DNA from: Pyrrhoderma lamaoense
Taxonomy: Eukaryota; Basidiomycota; Agaricomycetes; Hymenochaetales; Hymenochaetaceae
Reading direction: 5' to 3'
DNA length: 64,000 bases
Assembly: GCA_002794735.1 (NCBI GenBank)
Contig: NBAZ01000020.1
Location: 310,001-374,000 of the forward strand
The notes beneath the pieces were generated by a model. It did not search any database, was not told where the DNA came from, and saw nothing but the letters and a program-made list of their open reading frames with translations. The translations under genes were made by a program, and so were the position numbers. The number at the start of each line of letters is the position of its first letter. The first letter of the stretch is position 1. Positions 47,481 to 60,792 of the stretch are shown here, piece after piece.

Positions 47481-48864
47481 ATGCCTCGGACTCAGAAGCA
47501 AAATGGCGAAAAGACCCCTACAGTTAATGGCAAACAGTCGACTCGTGATTCAAGTGGTGAACCGATATTATCTACGGATCTCCTTGTCATGATCGCACTC
47601 TCATTGATTTTTGGGGGGTGTTGTGTGTACGTGTTATTGTTATCTCTGCACATGGATCCGAACTCATCCTCATCTTTCTTCATCTTTGTGCATGTGAAGT
47701 AATGTTGTGTCATTTGAGTCCTTGTTGAGAATGAGTCCATCACTTGGTTAGTTAGCCCCAATAATTCTCTTCTTCGGTTGCGCTCTGGATCCTGAGAATA
47801 GTAGGGACGACCATTACATTTGGACAAATGCTATTTGTGACCTGTCATTCATTACCACAATTTCTCACATGGAACAAGGCATCATTCATTCCAAGTCTAT
47901 CTCGGCGTCAAGTCCCCCTACGTGATTGGATTGTCCAAGTTTGTTTGCTTACTACTGGATCACTCTTGAATAATTGGTCGTTCGCATATAATGTTCCCCT
48001 TACTCTACAAATCGTCTTTCGTTCCTCTGGTAAGCCATCATTAGCCACCCTCATTATGATTGATATTTTTATCTTCTTTAGGCCTCCCTGTGTCAATGCT
48101 ACTAGGTAGACTATGCTTCAAGAGACATTATTCCTTTCTTCAAGTGGTATAACACTACTAGAATCACTTGCGTACTAAGAATTCCGTCCTGATTCTGTTC
48201 TAGTTTTCTGTTTCGGTTGTGACACTTGGTGTAGTGATGGCGACGCTTTCGAAGCCATCGAGGGCTACAACTGCGTCAAAAATAGAAACAGATAGCTATT
48301 ATATTGGGATTCTGATGCTCTCAGTGTCTTTATTGTTGACTGGAGTCCTGGGTGTACTGCAGGAGCAGACATATAAGAAATATGGACCATGTTGGAAGGA
48401 AGGGGTGTTTTATACTGTAAGGGCCTAAACATACCCCGTGAAATAATTAGTCTTCTCCTCATCAATGAACTCGTAGCATCTCTTATCCCTTCCTCTCTTC
48501 ATTTTCTTATGGAAAGATATAGTTAGAGGACACCAGGTAATCAAATCTTCGAATGGTGGATTATGGAATCCATATGTCCTATTCACGGTCAACCTGACGT
48601 CACAGCTCGTTTGTGTTTCTGGGGTAAATCAACTTGCGTCTGTGAGTGATCCTCATCTGTGCTGGTCGTATGGAAACCTTGACATACTGATTCACGTGCA
48701 CCGCTCAGAGGGTGAGTTCGGTATCTACGAACCTTGTTCTGACTGTACGAAAGGCAATAAGCCTGTGTCTGAGTGTTTTACTCTTTCGGAGTGAATGGAA
48801 TATGAGTCTTGTTCTTGGGGCAATCATGGTTTTTGTCGGTTCAGGGCTGTATGCGACAATTTAA
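47481..48864 (+). CDS. YEA4: UDP-sugar transporter, Yea4/SLC35B4 family
   Basis: Golgi/ER multi-pass nucleotide-sugar antiporter. Yea4 and SLC35B4 carry UDP-GlcNAc and/or UDP-xylose for glycan or chitin synthesis. Short exons give VMIALSLIFGGCCVNVVSFE, GTTITFGQMLFVTCHSLPQF, VPLRDWIVQVCLLTTGSLLN and NNWSFAYNVPLTLQIVFRSS. Then the best signature, GVLQEQTYKKYGPCWKEGVF, and the terminal helices LTVRKAISLCLSVLLFRSEW and MSLVLGAIMVFVGSGLYATI, with TAA at 48862-48864. At least six short introns hide the gene from simple frame searches. The substrate cannot be fixed from sequence alone. Confidence 0.88.
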
Positions 48865-49097
48865 TTAATATCAATGTAGATAGAACGTTAACTGTAAATG
48901 ATGCATGTAGTCTTTACCATAAAGGGAATGTTAAGCGATCAATGGGCGTCGGTTGCTGGTTGTTGCATGAAATCACCACATTTGCCCATCCTTTCAGCCC
49001 TGGCTTTTTTTCAATCTGACCCTTGATTTCTCCTCTTTCCCCTCGACTGCGTCGTCCTCAACATCTACCATTGTCTCTCATCGCTCTTGGCTCGTAA

Positions 49098-50999
<1,902 letters not shown>

Positions 51000-51375
51000 T
51001 ATTTGATTTTTTCACTTGTTCTATTATATTTATCGTAATCCATTCCTCTAGTTTGTTTGTTCGTTTTTGCTTTCAGTTCGGGACTTGTCAAGTATTCTGT
51101 TATCATCTCTTTTTATTTCTTGTTGTCTTATCTATCATCACTGTTATTAATGCAATCGTATTCCGGATTTGTCTTTCCAACTGACAAACGATATACAGAG
51201 TTGAAATACAATAATGTTGCGAGACGCATGGATGAACTACGACCCACAAATATTAGATGTCTCTAGCAAATATTAGCACGATTCTAAGTTGTGTCGTAGC
51301 GATATCATCCGGGCCAGAACCGTTGGGTATGATGGGACTGACGATGTATGATACAAACTTGTTTGTTTCCGAGTA

Positions 51376-53056
51376 TCAGTCGCTTGGTACTTGACCCGCA
51401 GCTTCCCCATCTCTTTCCACTGCGCGGATAAGACTACGTAATCTTAGAAGCTCATCGGAGACACGACTAAGTCGATAGTCAGAAGGAAGCTATCTGGTTG
51501 TCTTTTAAAATACTTACTCAGCTATTCGACTAGCAGTCGCAGTTTCTTGGAATGAGGACTGCATACTATCACGTAATTCATTCACCTGCGCTTTGAGGAG
51601 TGTTTCCCATTCTTCCCGTATTCGACTCTCATCCGCACGAATTTGGGATACTAGAGCGTGAGCTTCGCGTTCCTTTTCAACTTGATCCAGTAGTTTTCGG
51701 TACTTTGCCCCTATATCTTCCGCTTCCTTCCGTAATTTTGCTTCTCTCTCGTTCATCTCTTTCTTGAGTCTCTCTACATCTGCCTTCCAGCCTTCTGAGA
51801 GATGTTTAATGGCATCACGTAAAGTGATATATTCACGTTCGGACTTCATGGATATAGCTGTAGATTGTTGAACTTGAGCTTCCATCTCTCTCACCGAACG
51901 TTTGTAAGTTGAAGTGTCGCTTTTTAACTGAGCTTTTAATGAAGCAGATTCTGCCTCAGCCTTTCGAGCTCTATCTAAGACCTTTTGGCAGGAGATTAGT
52001 ATTCAGTAGGGAGTATAGTGATGAAGCAAAACCTCTTGGAGTAGTCGCTCTTTTCTTGCTACAACATTGTTCAGCCCCTCATTCTCCAGTCGCAGACGTT
52101 CTCTACCATCCTTAAGATCCTCCGTCTGACGTGTAAGCTGAGCAATCGACCGTTGGCTCATTCTTAGTTGTGCCTTTGTATTTTCTAATGCATTCTTGGC
52201 GTTAATGACACCAGCTTGTAGATCCGCCAAAACTTTCGTTGTATTTCCTCCACTGATTCCAAATGACATACGCTTTCCAGGAGATGTAGGGAGTTGTAAT
52301 GATGAAGTAGAAGTTGTTAGTGTATCGGAAATTGGGGAGAATGATCTTTGTAAACTAGGCGACACCCCTCTTTGGTGGGCTTGCTGGACGTCTTCCGCGA
52401 GTGTACGAGCATGTCCTTCAATATATATTATTACTGCAACAAGTATATTGGAAGAGCTGCTTACCAACAGAAGCTACTGGTATTCCTTATTGTAATGTCA
52501 ATATGAGAGGACAGACAGTGACCAATAAAGATGTCTCACGGCTTAGAGTTCGTGTCGGACTAGATGAACGCTTGTTCTGGTCCCGCATTGGAGCAAAATC
52601 TGATGGCACACCTTCTCGTATCACTCCTTCTTTCCGAGGTAAAGGTAGTTGAGAGTCAGGTCCAGCCAAGCCATGTAGAACTTCGAAGCTCGACGTTCTA
52701 CGTTGGCTTTTGACTGTGTTATTTGTAGGGTCATGAACATCTATAGAATGAGAACGGGAAGGATCCGTGGACGAATAAGAGTTCGATCTCTTCAGTGTTA
52801 CAGGACGATGTGAATGATGATTTGAATTTTCTGAGTCATGGGACTGTGAACGAGTTACGGGAACATGGTTGCGGTCTAGAACTGAGGTAGGTAAATAACA
52901 TTAAGCTCCAGTTCCTTATAATTTCAAATGACCGTGAAGCTTACTAGGGGACTCTGAATTTGGTGGTATACCTTGGTCATTAAGGGAGTGTATAGATGAA
53001 TACGATGAGGTTCTTGACCGTGGACGGGGTGCATCCGACAGCTGCGAGGTGGACAT
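51376..53056 (-). CDS. Coiled-coil protein, She3-like
   Basis: The N-terminal half is Ser/Arg/Pro-rich (start MSTSQLSDAPRPRSRTSS). The centre has a conserved segment VLADLQAGVINAKNALENTK, RMSQRSIAQLTRQTEDLKDG and LENEGLNNVVARKERLLQEV, followed by more than 100 residues of heptad-like coiled coil (KADVERLKKEMNEREAKLRK). It ends after LRLRSLIRAVERDGEAAGQV at TGA (51376-51378). Basidiomycete proteins of this layout are commonly named SWI5-dependent HO expression protein 3 (She3), an adaptor between RNA cargo and class-V myosin. That assignment rests on my memory of the family and on weak motifs, so treat the function as tentative. Confidence 0.65.
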
Positions 53057-53317
53057 GCAGACTCGGTCAGAAGAGCTACTTAGTAGCTGTTGGGTACGGA
53101 ACTACTCGTATCCAAAGAAAAGAAAGAGTGTTATCTAGCGGTATAGAAGCTTGTGGTTAAGACTGTAAGGGTCTTGCGCGTCTGTGCTCTAGTTCTTCCC
53201 TTAGAACTTGATGCATCTATAACATCCACTTCACTGTATGAAATACGTAAATCACATGATTTCACTTAATAACGTATATATATCAACAATAATATAATAT
53301 ATATTAATTATGTTCTT

Positions 53318-54616
53318 CTACCATCCAAATATCAGGTCGGAGACTTGCCCCAGCACCCCCTTTTCCTGTTTATTTGAAAAAGGAGACGCAGTTGTAGTTT
53401 TACTATGGTTCACATCAGCCCCTCCTTTACGGAATGCCGACGCCGAAGGTGCAAGTCTTATAGGGGTGCCAACCGAAGCTGAGCCTCCATGCTGAGAGGA
53501 GGTTCTAAGAATTTGAAGTTGAGATGAAGCTGTTTCAGGTACGACGTCCTCCATTGCGTCCTGAGATGAGGCAGTAGATGCCTCTGAGCTTAAGCCGGTA
53601 CCGGCAGGTACTTTCACCCCAACACCTAAAATCTGTTCAGCAGCCAAAGGGTCCTACATTAATGACAATAACGGTGAACATAGGACAAAGATGTGAACCA
53701 ATCCTAAAACATACCACCCATTTCACTCCGATCATCCAGCGCCCACCTTCACCACTGATTATTTCGCCATTCTTTCTCAAAGCTCGCGCAGCTTCCCAGG
53801 GTTGATTATATCCAATAGTAAAGGCATTCTCAACGTCCACACTGAGCTCAGGCTCAGTGCAACCACTCTCAGCGATGGATTGAAAAAATGCTAATGTTGA
53901 AGAGTATCTAGAGGGTGGATAACCAAAAACGATAACGAAAAGTCTTTGACTATACACAGGCAAAGAAGGTGTATTGATGTTGTTTTGCTTTCGAACTGAA
54001 AATAGTTTCTAGTAGAACTAGTAAGACGAGACCAAATATATAACAGTATAGGCTCAGTCACCTGAGACATTTTGCGTGATTCTGAGCTCGTTTCGTCGAT
54101 AATATCAACAACGGAAGCCAGGGGTGGACCATCTTCATCATCGGTTTCCCTGTGTCGTGTTCTAATTTTTTGAAAGGCAAGTGCATTAATAGATACGATT
54201 TTTGAAATTCCAAAGTTTGGCAATACTTTGACACTGTCTCGAACATGGACTCTGTACCAAAATCAGCGGGCGCATTACGGGGAAGTATATGGTTGATTTT
54301 CGCTCGTGTCGGTATCAGTAGAGGTTCTTCCTGTCTTTGACCTGACGCCTGAGGAGCCTAATCTCAGTTTAGTATTCTCCAGTTTACGCTTGGATCATGA
54401 AGCTCGAGACCTACCTGACTTTGTGCTAGAGACTGTTGTTATTTCGAATGAGTATGAGAGAAGATAGAGAGAAATAGAAGCAAAAACAGACAAGAAGATA
54501 CCCAGGTTGGTACTGTGGCCGTGATTGAGAAAGACTGTCATTAAGGCCCTGTCCCCCGGGCATGTTGTATGATGACGACATGCCGGGACCCATAGTAGAA
54601 CCAAAAGAATAGCTCA
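53318..54616 (-). CDS. Nucleoporin Nup35/Nup53-like (MPPN/RRM-type domain)
   Basis: Nuclear pore scaffold/linker protein. The N-terminus (MSYSFGSTMGPGMSSSYNMP) is Gly/Ser/Gln-rich. A central exon has SKIVSINALAFQKIRTRHRE. The Nup35-type RNA-recognition-motif domain follows: FVIVFGYPPSRYSSTLAFFQ, FTIGYNQPWEAARALRKNGE and GGRWMIGVKW. The last exon is Ser/Thr-rich and ends VSDLIFGW, the conserved C-terminal amphipathic membrane-binding motif of Nup53/Nup35. At least four introns, including one in the N-terminal low-complexity part. Confidence 0.88.
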
Positions 54617-55197
54617 TCAGGTCTGCGGTAGTTGATGGATGATCGCGAAGTGTCAGAGATTTATGTTGCAACAGTCTTGGTTTAGCAAATGACAAGATAA
54701 AGAGGAGCGCAGCCACAACCAACTCTCAAGGTATAATGTCACGTTACTGCATGCTTGTCGCGTTTTCGTTATGAAATGCGAGTTGAGGAGAATTATCACA
54801 AGTGTATCTATTATTGAATCATGCTTGCAGTACTTGCACAATAAACTCAACATGCTACTTTGTCACACTTTTCACTCAAAAATTATTATTACTCCCTATA
54901 TTCTACCAACAAATTATAATAATTCTAAGCAGATGAAAAGTAAATAAAGTAAGAAATATATAAAATGGTTTAAGCACATTCATAAAATACAAATTTTAAA
55001 TGACTTATAAGAAAAAACATTTTTTCTTAAATATTGTTTTTAAATGTATTTTTGTTACAATTTCTTTAAAACTAAGAGATTGGTGTGATTCTTAATTTTA
55101 GTAATAAAAATCTGATATCACAAATAAGCAACTCTGATCTGTTCACAAAAGTAGATTGGGCTAGCAATGTGCTGAATAATTGGTCAAACTAAATAGA
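54617..55197. other. AT-rich intergenic region next to the retroelement nest
   Basis: About 580 bp, strongly A/T-rich from about 54880 to 55120, with no frames or RNA genes that I recognise. It is the junction between the housekeeping block and the repeats. Its last bases (ATAGA, 55193-55197) are the left target duplication of the solo LTR. Confidence 0.6.
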
Positions 55198-56954
55198 TGT
55201 TACGGGATTGGAGGTTTGAAGATTCGCGGATCATCGGCTAGGTCAGAGATCAAACACAAACCAAATATAGGAAGCTGCAAATCCTGCCTATTACGAACAA
55301 TAGCAAACTCAGCCATGTCACACAGGGAAGTCCTCTCTCAAGATGAAGAAAAGCCTGCGGTGTTTGAACGACTACATGCGCAGCCAGCAGAGCCATTGCT
55401 GGATCAAGTCCGTGGTTGGATAGAATCACGGCAAAGGTCAGAGACTAGGACCTTACCAAATCCTACAGGAGACGTAGGTGTTCGTATAGCAGTACATGAA
55501 GCAGAACGAACTAGCGAATCTCAAGTACCCAGTCAGGTGGAACGAGTCCCCTGGTACCAAACCAGGGTAGGGTGTATTAATTGCAAGAAGACTTATTCGT
55601 TACAATCAGACCTCTATAGGATCACTTGGACAACTCTCTTCGAGATGGGAGTGGATGCTACCGAGTTTACAGTACAAGTACAAAAGTACTGGACAGACGA
55701 TTCTATTCGAGAATTCCCTCATTGGGAACAAGATGTATGGACCTTTCACTATGTTACATTCTTGGAAATAAGAAGAAAGGAAAAGGTCTGGGGTCAAGTC
55801 AGGATTGTTGTCTTAACGAATATGGAGCATACTGGACACCAGCACGAAGAACAGTGCAGCAGTAGTGTGGTTCATTATCAAGTGATACCAAAGGATCCCC
55901 CAGAATGGGGAATACTCTTACTCCATCAGCTACCAAGGAAAGTCTACGATCACCTCAAGTTAATCGATGTGCCTGGATACATACGGTGGGGATATCACCA
56001 ATACTTCAATGCCGAACAACGTGTGGCCTGCTGGGTCGGCACGGACCATTCAGGGTCTTTGTGGAGTGAACGTACAACACGCTTCAGCCACAATTGGGGT
56101 TATCTAGGGTTCAGGGCAGTGGACCCTAACTCAGGAACAGGAGATTGGGAATCTCTCTAGATCAGATCTAAGGGTCTCAGGGTCTCAGGGAGTAATACGA
56201 TCGTATGGACTGCGGAGCAAGGACATTAAGGGTTCAGACATGTGTGGGATACACAGGGTCTTCAGGGACTTGTGGAGCAAGTGCCCTTAAGGTTATGGTT
56301 AGGATAAAGGAATACTTATAGCATAATGGGTGTTGATAAAGGCTATAAAAGCAGGACTTTTGGACATTGTAGAGTAGATTGTTCAGACTCACTTATAGCC
56401 ATCATCTGGTAATAAGTTTACTTCTAGCCGTAAAACGGTAACAAGTTACAACTACACTTAAAGTACAATACCTGCGCTCAGTCAAGATTGTCGTTAGCTG
56501 GCAAAGGTGTTGCTTTAAGGGTATCTGTATTGTGGTAGAACATCTAGCTTTCTCTAACATCGTTACTTGTTCTCTATCGTTGTACAGTGAGGAGACTACT
56601 TCTATATTCTCCAAGAAGGACCACGTTATCGTACTATGAGTTATTGCATCGGCATCGTTTAGGTTGAATCAATACCTTGGTCGACACCTCGTGTGATTAC
56701 CTCTTTGTCACAATCTACTTGTAGTGTCCTTGGCATTTGGCACGACAACTTCGAGACCCCCTACCTTGAAGAAGCACCAACTGCTTGTTAGCTTTAACTG
56801 GACTAGGTGTCTATTTAGTCTGATCAACTACTCAGCACACTGCTAGCCCACCCCTTTTGGCGAAAAGATTAGAGTTGCTTTATCTGGGTTATCGAACCTC
56901 TATTACTAAGGTTGTAGATCACGCTGATCCCTTAGTTTTAAGGAAACCGTAACA
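55198..56954 (+). mobile_element. Solo LTR, 1,757 bp, with an internal ORF
   Basis: The segment begins TGTTACGG and ends CCGTAACA, exact 8-bp inverted terminal repeats of the TG...CA type used by retroviral-type integrases. It is flanked by the 5-bp direct repeat ATAGA (55193-55197 and 56955-56959). A TATAAAA box at 56344-56350 sits where an LTR promoter would, placing U3 at about 55198-56370 and the element on the plus strand. No gag or pol lies inside and the two ends are not direct repeats of each other, so this is a solo LTR rather than a small complete element. A second partial copy follows at 56967. Confidence 0.8.
55315..56160 (+). CDS. Uncharacterised 281-residue ORF inside the LTR (presumed U3)
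   Basis: One uninterrupted frame from the first ATG (MSHREVLSQDEEKPAVFERL) to TAG at 56158-56160, entirely within the solo LTR. The frame is also open from the LTR start through KPNIGSCKSCLLR, without an ATG. The protein is Trp- and acid-rich with one further CxxC (GCINCKK), no signal peptide and no membrane helix. It ends with a region of many aromatic residues. I recognise no family. Most other retroelement frames in this window carry stops, so an intact 281-codon frame is noteworthy. It could be coincidence, a captured host gene or an accessory protein of the parent element. Confidence 0.55.
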   Translation: MSHREVLSQDEEKPAVFERLHAQPAEPLLDQVRGWIESRQRSETRTLPNPTGDVGVRIAVHEAERTSESQVPSQVERVPWYQTRVGCINCKKTYSLQSDLYRITWTTLFEMGVDATEFTVQVQKYWTDDSIREFPHWEQDVWTFHYVTFLEIRRKEKVWGQVRIVVLTNMEHTGHQHEEQCSSSVVHYQVIPKDPPEWGILLLHQLPRKVYDHLKLIDVPGYIRWGYHQYFNAEQRVACWVGTDHSGSLWSERTTRFSHNWGYLGFRAVDPNSGTGDWESL

Positions 56955-56966
56955 ATAGACACCTAA

Positions 56967-57100
56967 TGTTATAGGTTTGAAGGTTTGAAGATTGGCAGAT
57001 TATTGATTAGGTCAGAGATCAAACACAAACCAAATATGGGAAGCTGCAGATCCTGCTTATTACAAACAATAGGAAACTCAGTCATGTCACACAGAGAAGC
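56967..57100 (+). mobile_element. 5' fragment of a second copy of the same LTR
   Basis: From TGTTATAGG this matches the first about 135 bp of the LTR at 55198, including the upstream open frame (GSCRSCLLQT) and the ORF start MSHRE. It breaks off exactly where the Ty3/Gypsy LTR begins (57101). It starts only 12 bp after the first copy ends. The remainder of the copy should reappear to the right of the nested insertions, beyond this window. Confidence 0.8.
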
Positions 57101-57589
57101 TGTTACGGTCGCAGTGATCAGGCAAGTCTTATGCACACGTAACATAACAACGATAACAATAGATCTGCACAGTTCTAAGTATGACGCTCAAGACCACTAG
57201 TTGACTTAGTAGTGGTTGTCTCACTGCAAGAGAACTCTACAAGTTAGTTATATTTAAGTGCTATTTAGTACAATATGCTTACTTGTGAGAGAACTCTACA
57301 AGAGGTTAACTTTATGGTGGTGATAGTCAGAAAATAAAGTGTGTGGGGAGTTCTCTCGCAGATTGCTGGGTTTATATACTAGTGGGAACAAACATTAATA
57401 AGCAATGAGTCATGAATGATAAATCGGAATGTGAGTCAAGTAATGAAGTGAGTTATGTGAGAATGAGTCATACAATCTGAGTCACAACAAATAGAATAAA
57501 AGATGGAATAAATAATGCGTTAACAACACGTCAACATGAGTCAATAATGGACTTGAGAAAATTAATGAAATGTCTTTTAGTTCATAACA
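57101..57589 (-). repeat. Left LTR (3' LTR) of the chromovirus
   Basis: 489 bp, TGTTACGG...CATAACA on the plus strand. Its first 373 bp align without gaps to 62896-63268. The host sequence on its left is the broken LTR copy ending agaagc. Confidence 0.9.
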
Positions 57590-57602
57590 TCACCCCCCTT
57601 CT
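57590..57602 (-). other. Polypurine tract of the chromovirus
   Basis: Minus-strand AAGGGGGGTGA directly abuts the 3' LTR, the expected position of the plus-strand primer for reverse transcription. Confidence 0.7.
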
Positions 57603-57704
57603 ATAGCTGATTCTCCTGGATCAGTGCAAAGCTTGTGGATACTGCTCGTAGAAGTCTTAGTCTTGAATTGCTAGTGGAGCATTTTTGAGGTTAGTTTTTA
57701 GTTC

Positions 57705-59075
57705 CTAAGAGTTGCTCTCCTCCCCCCAGTCTTTCCATTTGACCAGGTATTGTAGTTGGCAGCCTACTTTTTTTACATCCAAAATTTTTTCAACCTCGTA
57801 CTCTTCCTCTCCTTCAATTTCAACTGGTTCTAGCTCTGGTGGTATGCGGCCTTCTATTGTGTCTTTGTGAACTAGATACAGTAGCGAAACATGAAAGACT
57901 AGATGGATATGCATAGATTCTGGCAGCTGTAGTTTGTATGCTAGATTGTTGATTTTTTCTATTATTTTATATGGGCCCAAACATTTAGGGTTGAGTTTAT
58001 GAGTCTCTGTTAAATGTATGTTGCTTGCATCAAGCCAGACTGAATCACCTATTGTGAATGGGGGTGTTTGAGCAACGTGTTAATCATACTGTTGTTTCAT
58101 TCGTCGAGCTGCAACTTCCAGTGCTGCCTGGGCCTCCTTTTGTGCTTGAACTAGTTCTTCCAATCGTTGTTCTACAGTTGGTAAGCTGGATCGAGGTCGT
58201 TCAAGAATCTGGAATTCTGGATTAAAGCCATAGTTTAAATAAAACAGTGACTCTTTTGTGGCACTATGTTCTCAGTTGTTGTATGCAAATTCAGCCATTG
58301 CAAGTAATAAAACCTATTTTTCTTGTCGCTTGTCTATGTATGCATATAAGTATTGTTCTAGTACTTGATTGACCCTTTCTGTTTGTCCATCTGTTTGGGG
58401 GTGGTATGCTATAGAGAATGAGCTTTTGATTCCGAGTCGTTCCAGCAGATTTCTCATAAACTTGAATATAAATGTTGTTCCGTGGTCTGAGATAATTCAT
58501 TTTGGGGTCCTATGAAGCTTCCAAACATTGTTCAAGTATAGCTCTGTAGTTTGTTCTGAGTTTATGTCTGAGGTGGTTGAGATGAAGTGTGCTTGCTTTG
58601 AAAACCTGTCTACGATGACCAGTATTGCATTGTGCTCCTTAGAGTTTGGGAGTTGGGTGATAAAGTCACAAAAAATTTCTTCCCAAGGCTGCTGTGCTAC
58701 TGGATTGGGCATTAATGGACCATGCTCCTTGCATGTGAAATTCTTTGTAGTTTGACAAGTGCGACAACCTTGCACATAGTGGTCTACAAAGCTTAACATT
58801 CCTGGCCACCAGTAGTTGCGTGATACTAGCTCATAAGTTTTCCATTTCCCTGGGTGTCCTGCTGCCCGTGAATCATAGTGAGTTTCTACTACTTTTTGAT
58901 GCAGTTCTTCTCTTTTTAGGACGTATACTTTCCCTCTAAACAGAATCAATCCATCTTCTGTGTTCCATTCCTCTAATCCCTTCTTCAAAGCCCTTGGTGC
59001 TGCCCCATCAATCTGTTCCAATAATTCTACTAGCCCTTCATCCACCTTCATCTCTTCCCTGATTTCCTTCAACAA
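57705..59075 (-). pseudogene. Integrase with C-terminal chromodomain, several in-frame stops
   Basis: A single reading frame of 457 codons. The N-terminal zinc module shows HPGKWKTYELVSRNYWWPGM with QGCRTCQTT (H2C2 type). The catalytic core shows the first Asp in FCDFITQLP, the second in IISDHGTTF, and AYHPQTDGQTERVNQVLEQY. The GPY/F-type segment (LGPYKIIEKINN) and a chromodomain (EYEVEKILDVK, YLVKWKDW) follow. In-frame stops lie at 58497-58499 (TGA), 58314-58316 (TAG), 58272-58274 (TGA) and 58080-58082 (TAA). No frameshift is needed across this stretch, so decay here is by nonsense mutation only. Confidence 0.9.
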
Positions 59076-59108
59076 CTCTTTATCGCCTTTGATCTAAGTC
59101 ATCCCTCG

Positions 59109-60792
59109 TCATAATGCTTTTACTTTTAGCATTTTAGGATTAAGTAGAACTCTGCTTTGATTGTCTATCTCCTGCGGTTGTAAATGTGGCATTCTCAAGA
59201 GTGTATCTGGCTTTCCTCTTAGTCTCCCTGGCCTATGCACAATCTCATAGTTAAAGCGACTTAAGAAAAGGCTCCAACATGCTTGTCTCTGTGTTAGTGT
59301 TCTAGAGGTGGAGAAGTAAAGTAGGTTTTTATGGTCTGAGATTACTTGTATTGGATATTCTCCTCCTTCTAAGTAGTGTCTCCATTCTTCTAAGGCACAA
59401 ATAATTGCTAACAGCTCTTTGTCATAGATTTCATAATTTCGCTCTGCTTCATTTAGGGTTCGTGAGTAGAAGGCTATTGGGTGTATTTTCCCATCTTTAG
59501 CTTTTTGAGAAAGTACTGCCCCTGTTGCGTAATCCGATGCATCACATTCTATAATGAATGGTTGGCTGAAATCTGCCATCGCTAATACTGGTGCTGTGGT
59601 AAATGCCTGTTTGAGTGTTTGGAATACTTGTTCTTGTTTGTCCCTCCACTGCCAAGTTGTGTTTTTTACACATAAGTCTAGTCAATGGTGCTACTTCATG
59701 AGAGAAGTTAAGGATAAAACGATGGTAGAAGTTTGCAAATCCTAAAAAGGCTTGTAACTCTTTTAATTTGTGAGGAGTTGGCCATCTTAATACTGCTTCT
59801 ACTTTGGTGGGATCCATATGTATGTGTCCTCTCGAGATTATCATACCCAAAAATTCCACTTCTCTTTTATAGAACTCGCACTTTTCAGATTTGCAAAAGA
59901 GATCGTTTCTTTGTAGTCGTTGTAGTACTTCTCGGATATGTTTTGTATGGCTTTGGTAGTCTGAGGAGAATATGAGAATGTCATCCAAGTAAATTACTAC
60001 ATAGACCTCTTCTAAGTCTTTGAAGATATCATCTATCATGTGTTGGAATGTTGTTGGAGCATTTGTTAATCTGAAGTTTATTACTATTGGCTCATAAAGA
60101 TCCTGTGGTGTTCTGAATGCTGCTTTCCACTGGTCTCCTTCTTTGATACATATGTTGTTGTATCCCCATCGTAGGTCAAGTTTGGAGAATACTTGTGCTT
60201 TAGCTAGTTGGTTTACCAAGGTTTGTGTGAGGGGTAGTGGATAGTGGTTCTTTATTGTGATAGCATTGAGTCTTTGGTAGTCCACCACGAGTCATAGTGT
60301 GCCATCTTTTTTTTTAACGAAGAAGACTGGGGCAGCTGCTGGTGATTTGGATGGTCTGATGTATCCTTTAGCTAAGTTTTCCTTAACATATTTGCTCGTT
60401 GCCTGATTCTCATTGGGTGCAAGTGGGTACACTTTTGAAAATGAAGGGGCTGTCCCAGATATTAAGTCAATGCTGTGATCATATGGTTTGGGGACTGGCA
60501 TCCGTTCTGATGCTTGTTTGGAGAAGACATTTGCGAACATCTTAAACTCTTCTAGGATCTTTGCTGCCTGTTTGAGGCCTTGTTCTTGTGCTACTGACTG
60601 TGCGTATGTGTATGTGGCTGCTAATTTGAGAGTGACCTTCTCGTCCACTGGCATGAAAAATAAGTCTCCTTCCTCTTCTTCAAACCAATCTGCTATCTCT
60701 TCCTCCTCGTCTTCTTTGCCCATTTCCATCCTTTTCAACATCACTGGTCTCTTCTCCCATTCATCCTCCTCCTCCTCGATCTCTATTGGCAC
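59109..60792 (-). pseudogene. Reverse transcriptase and RNase H of the chromovirus, broken
   Basis: The N-terminal part (60792-60295) holds an acidic linker and the entry to RT (YIRPSKSPAAAPVFFVKKKD). A TGA at 60292-60294 interrupts just before LVVDYQRLN. The polymerase motif is YVVIYLDDILIFSS, with LGMIISRGHIHMDPTKVEAV and LQAFLGFANFYHRFI later. A one-base shift in an A-rich run near 59675 moves the frame into RNase H, which shows FIIECDASDYATGAVLSQ and IYDKELLAIICALEEWRHYL. Two more stops, TGA at 59109-59111 and TAG at 59094-59096, separate it from integrase in the same frame. Confidence 0.9.

Noticed and set aside
55180..55314. Start of the LTR ORF upstream of the LTR boundary
   Set aside because: The frame is open there but has no ATG; the first ATG is at 55315, inside the LTR.
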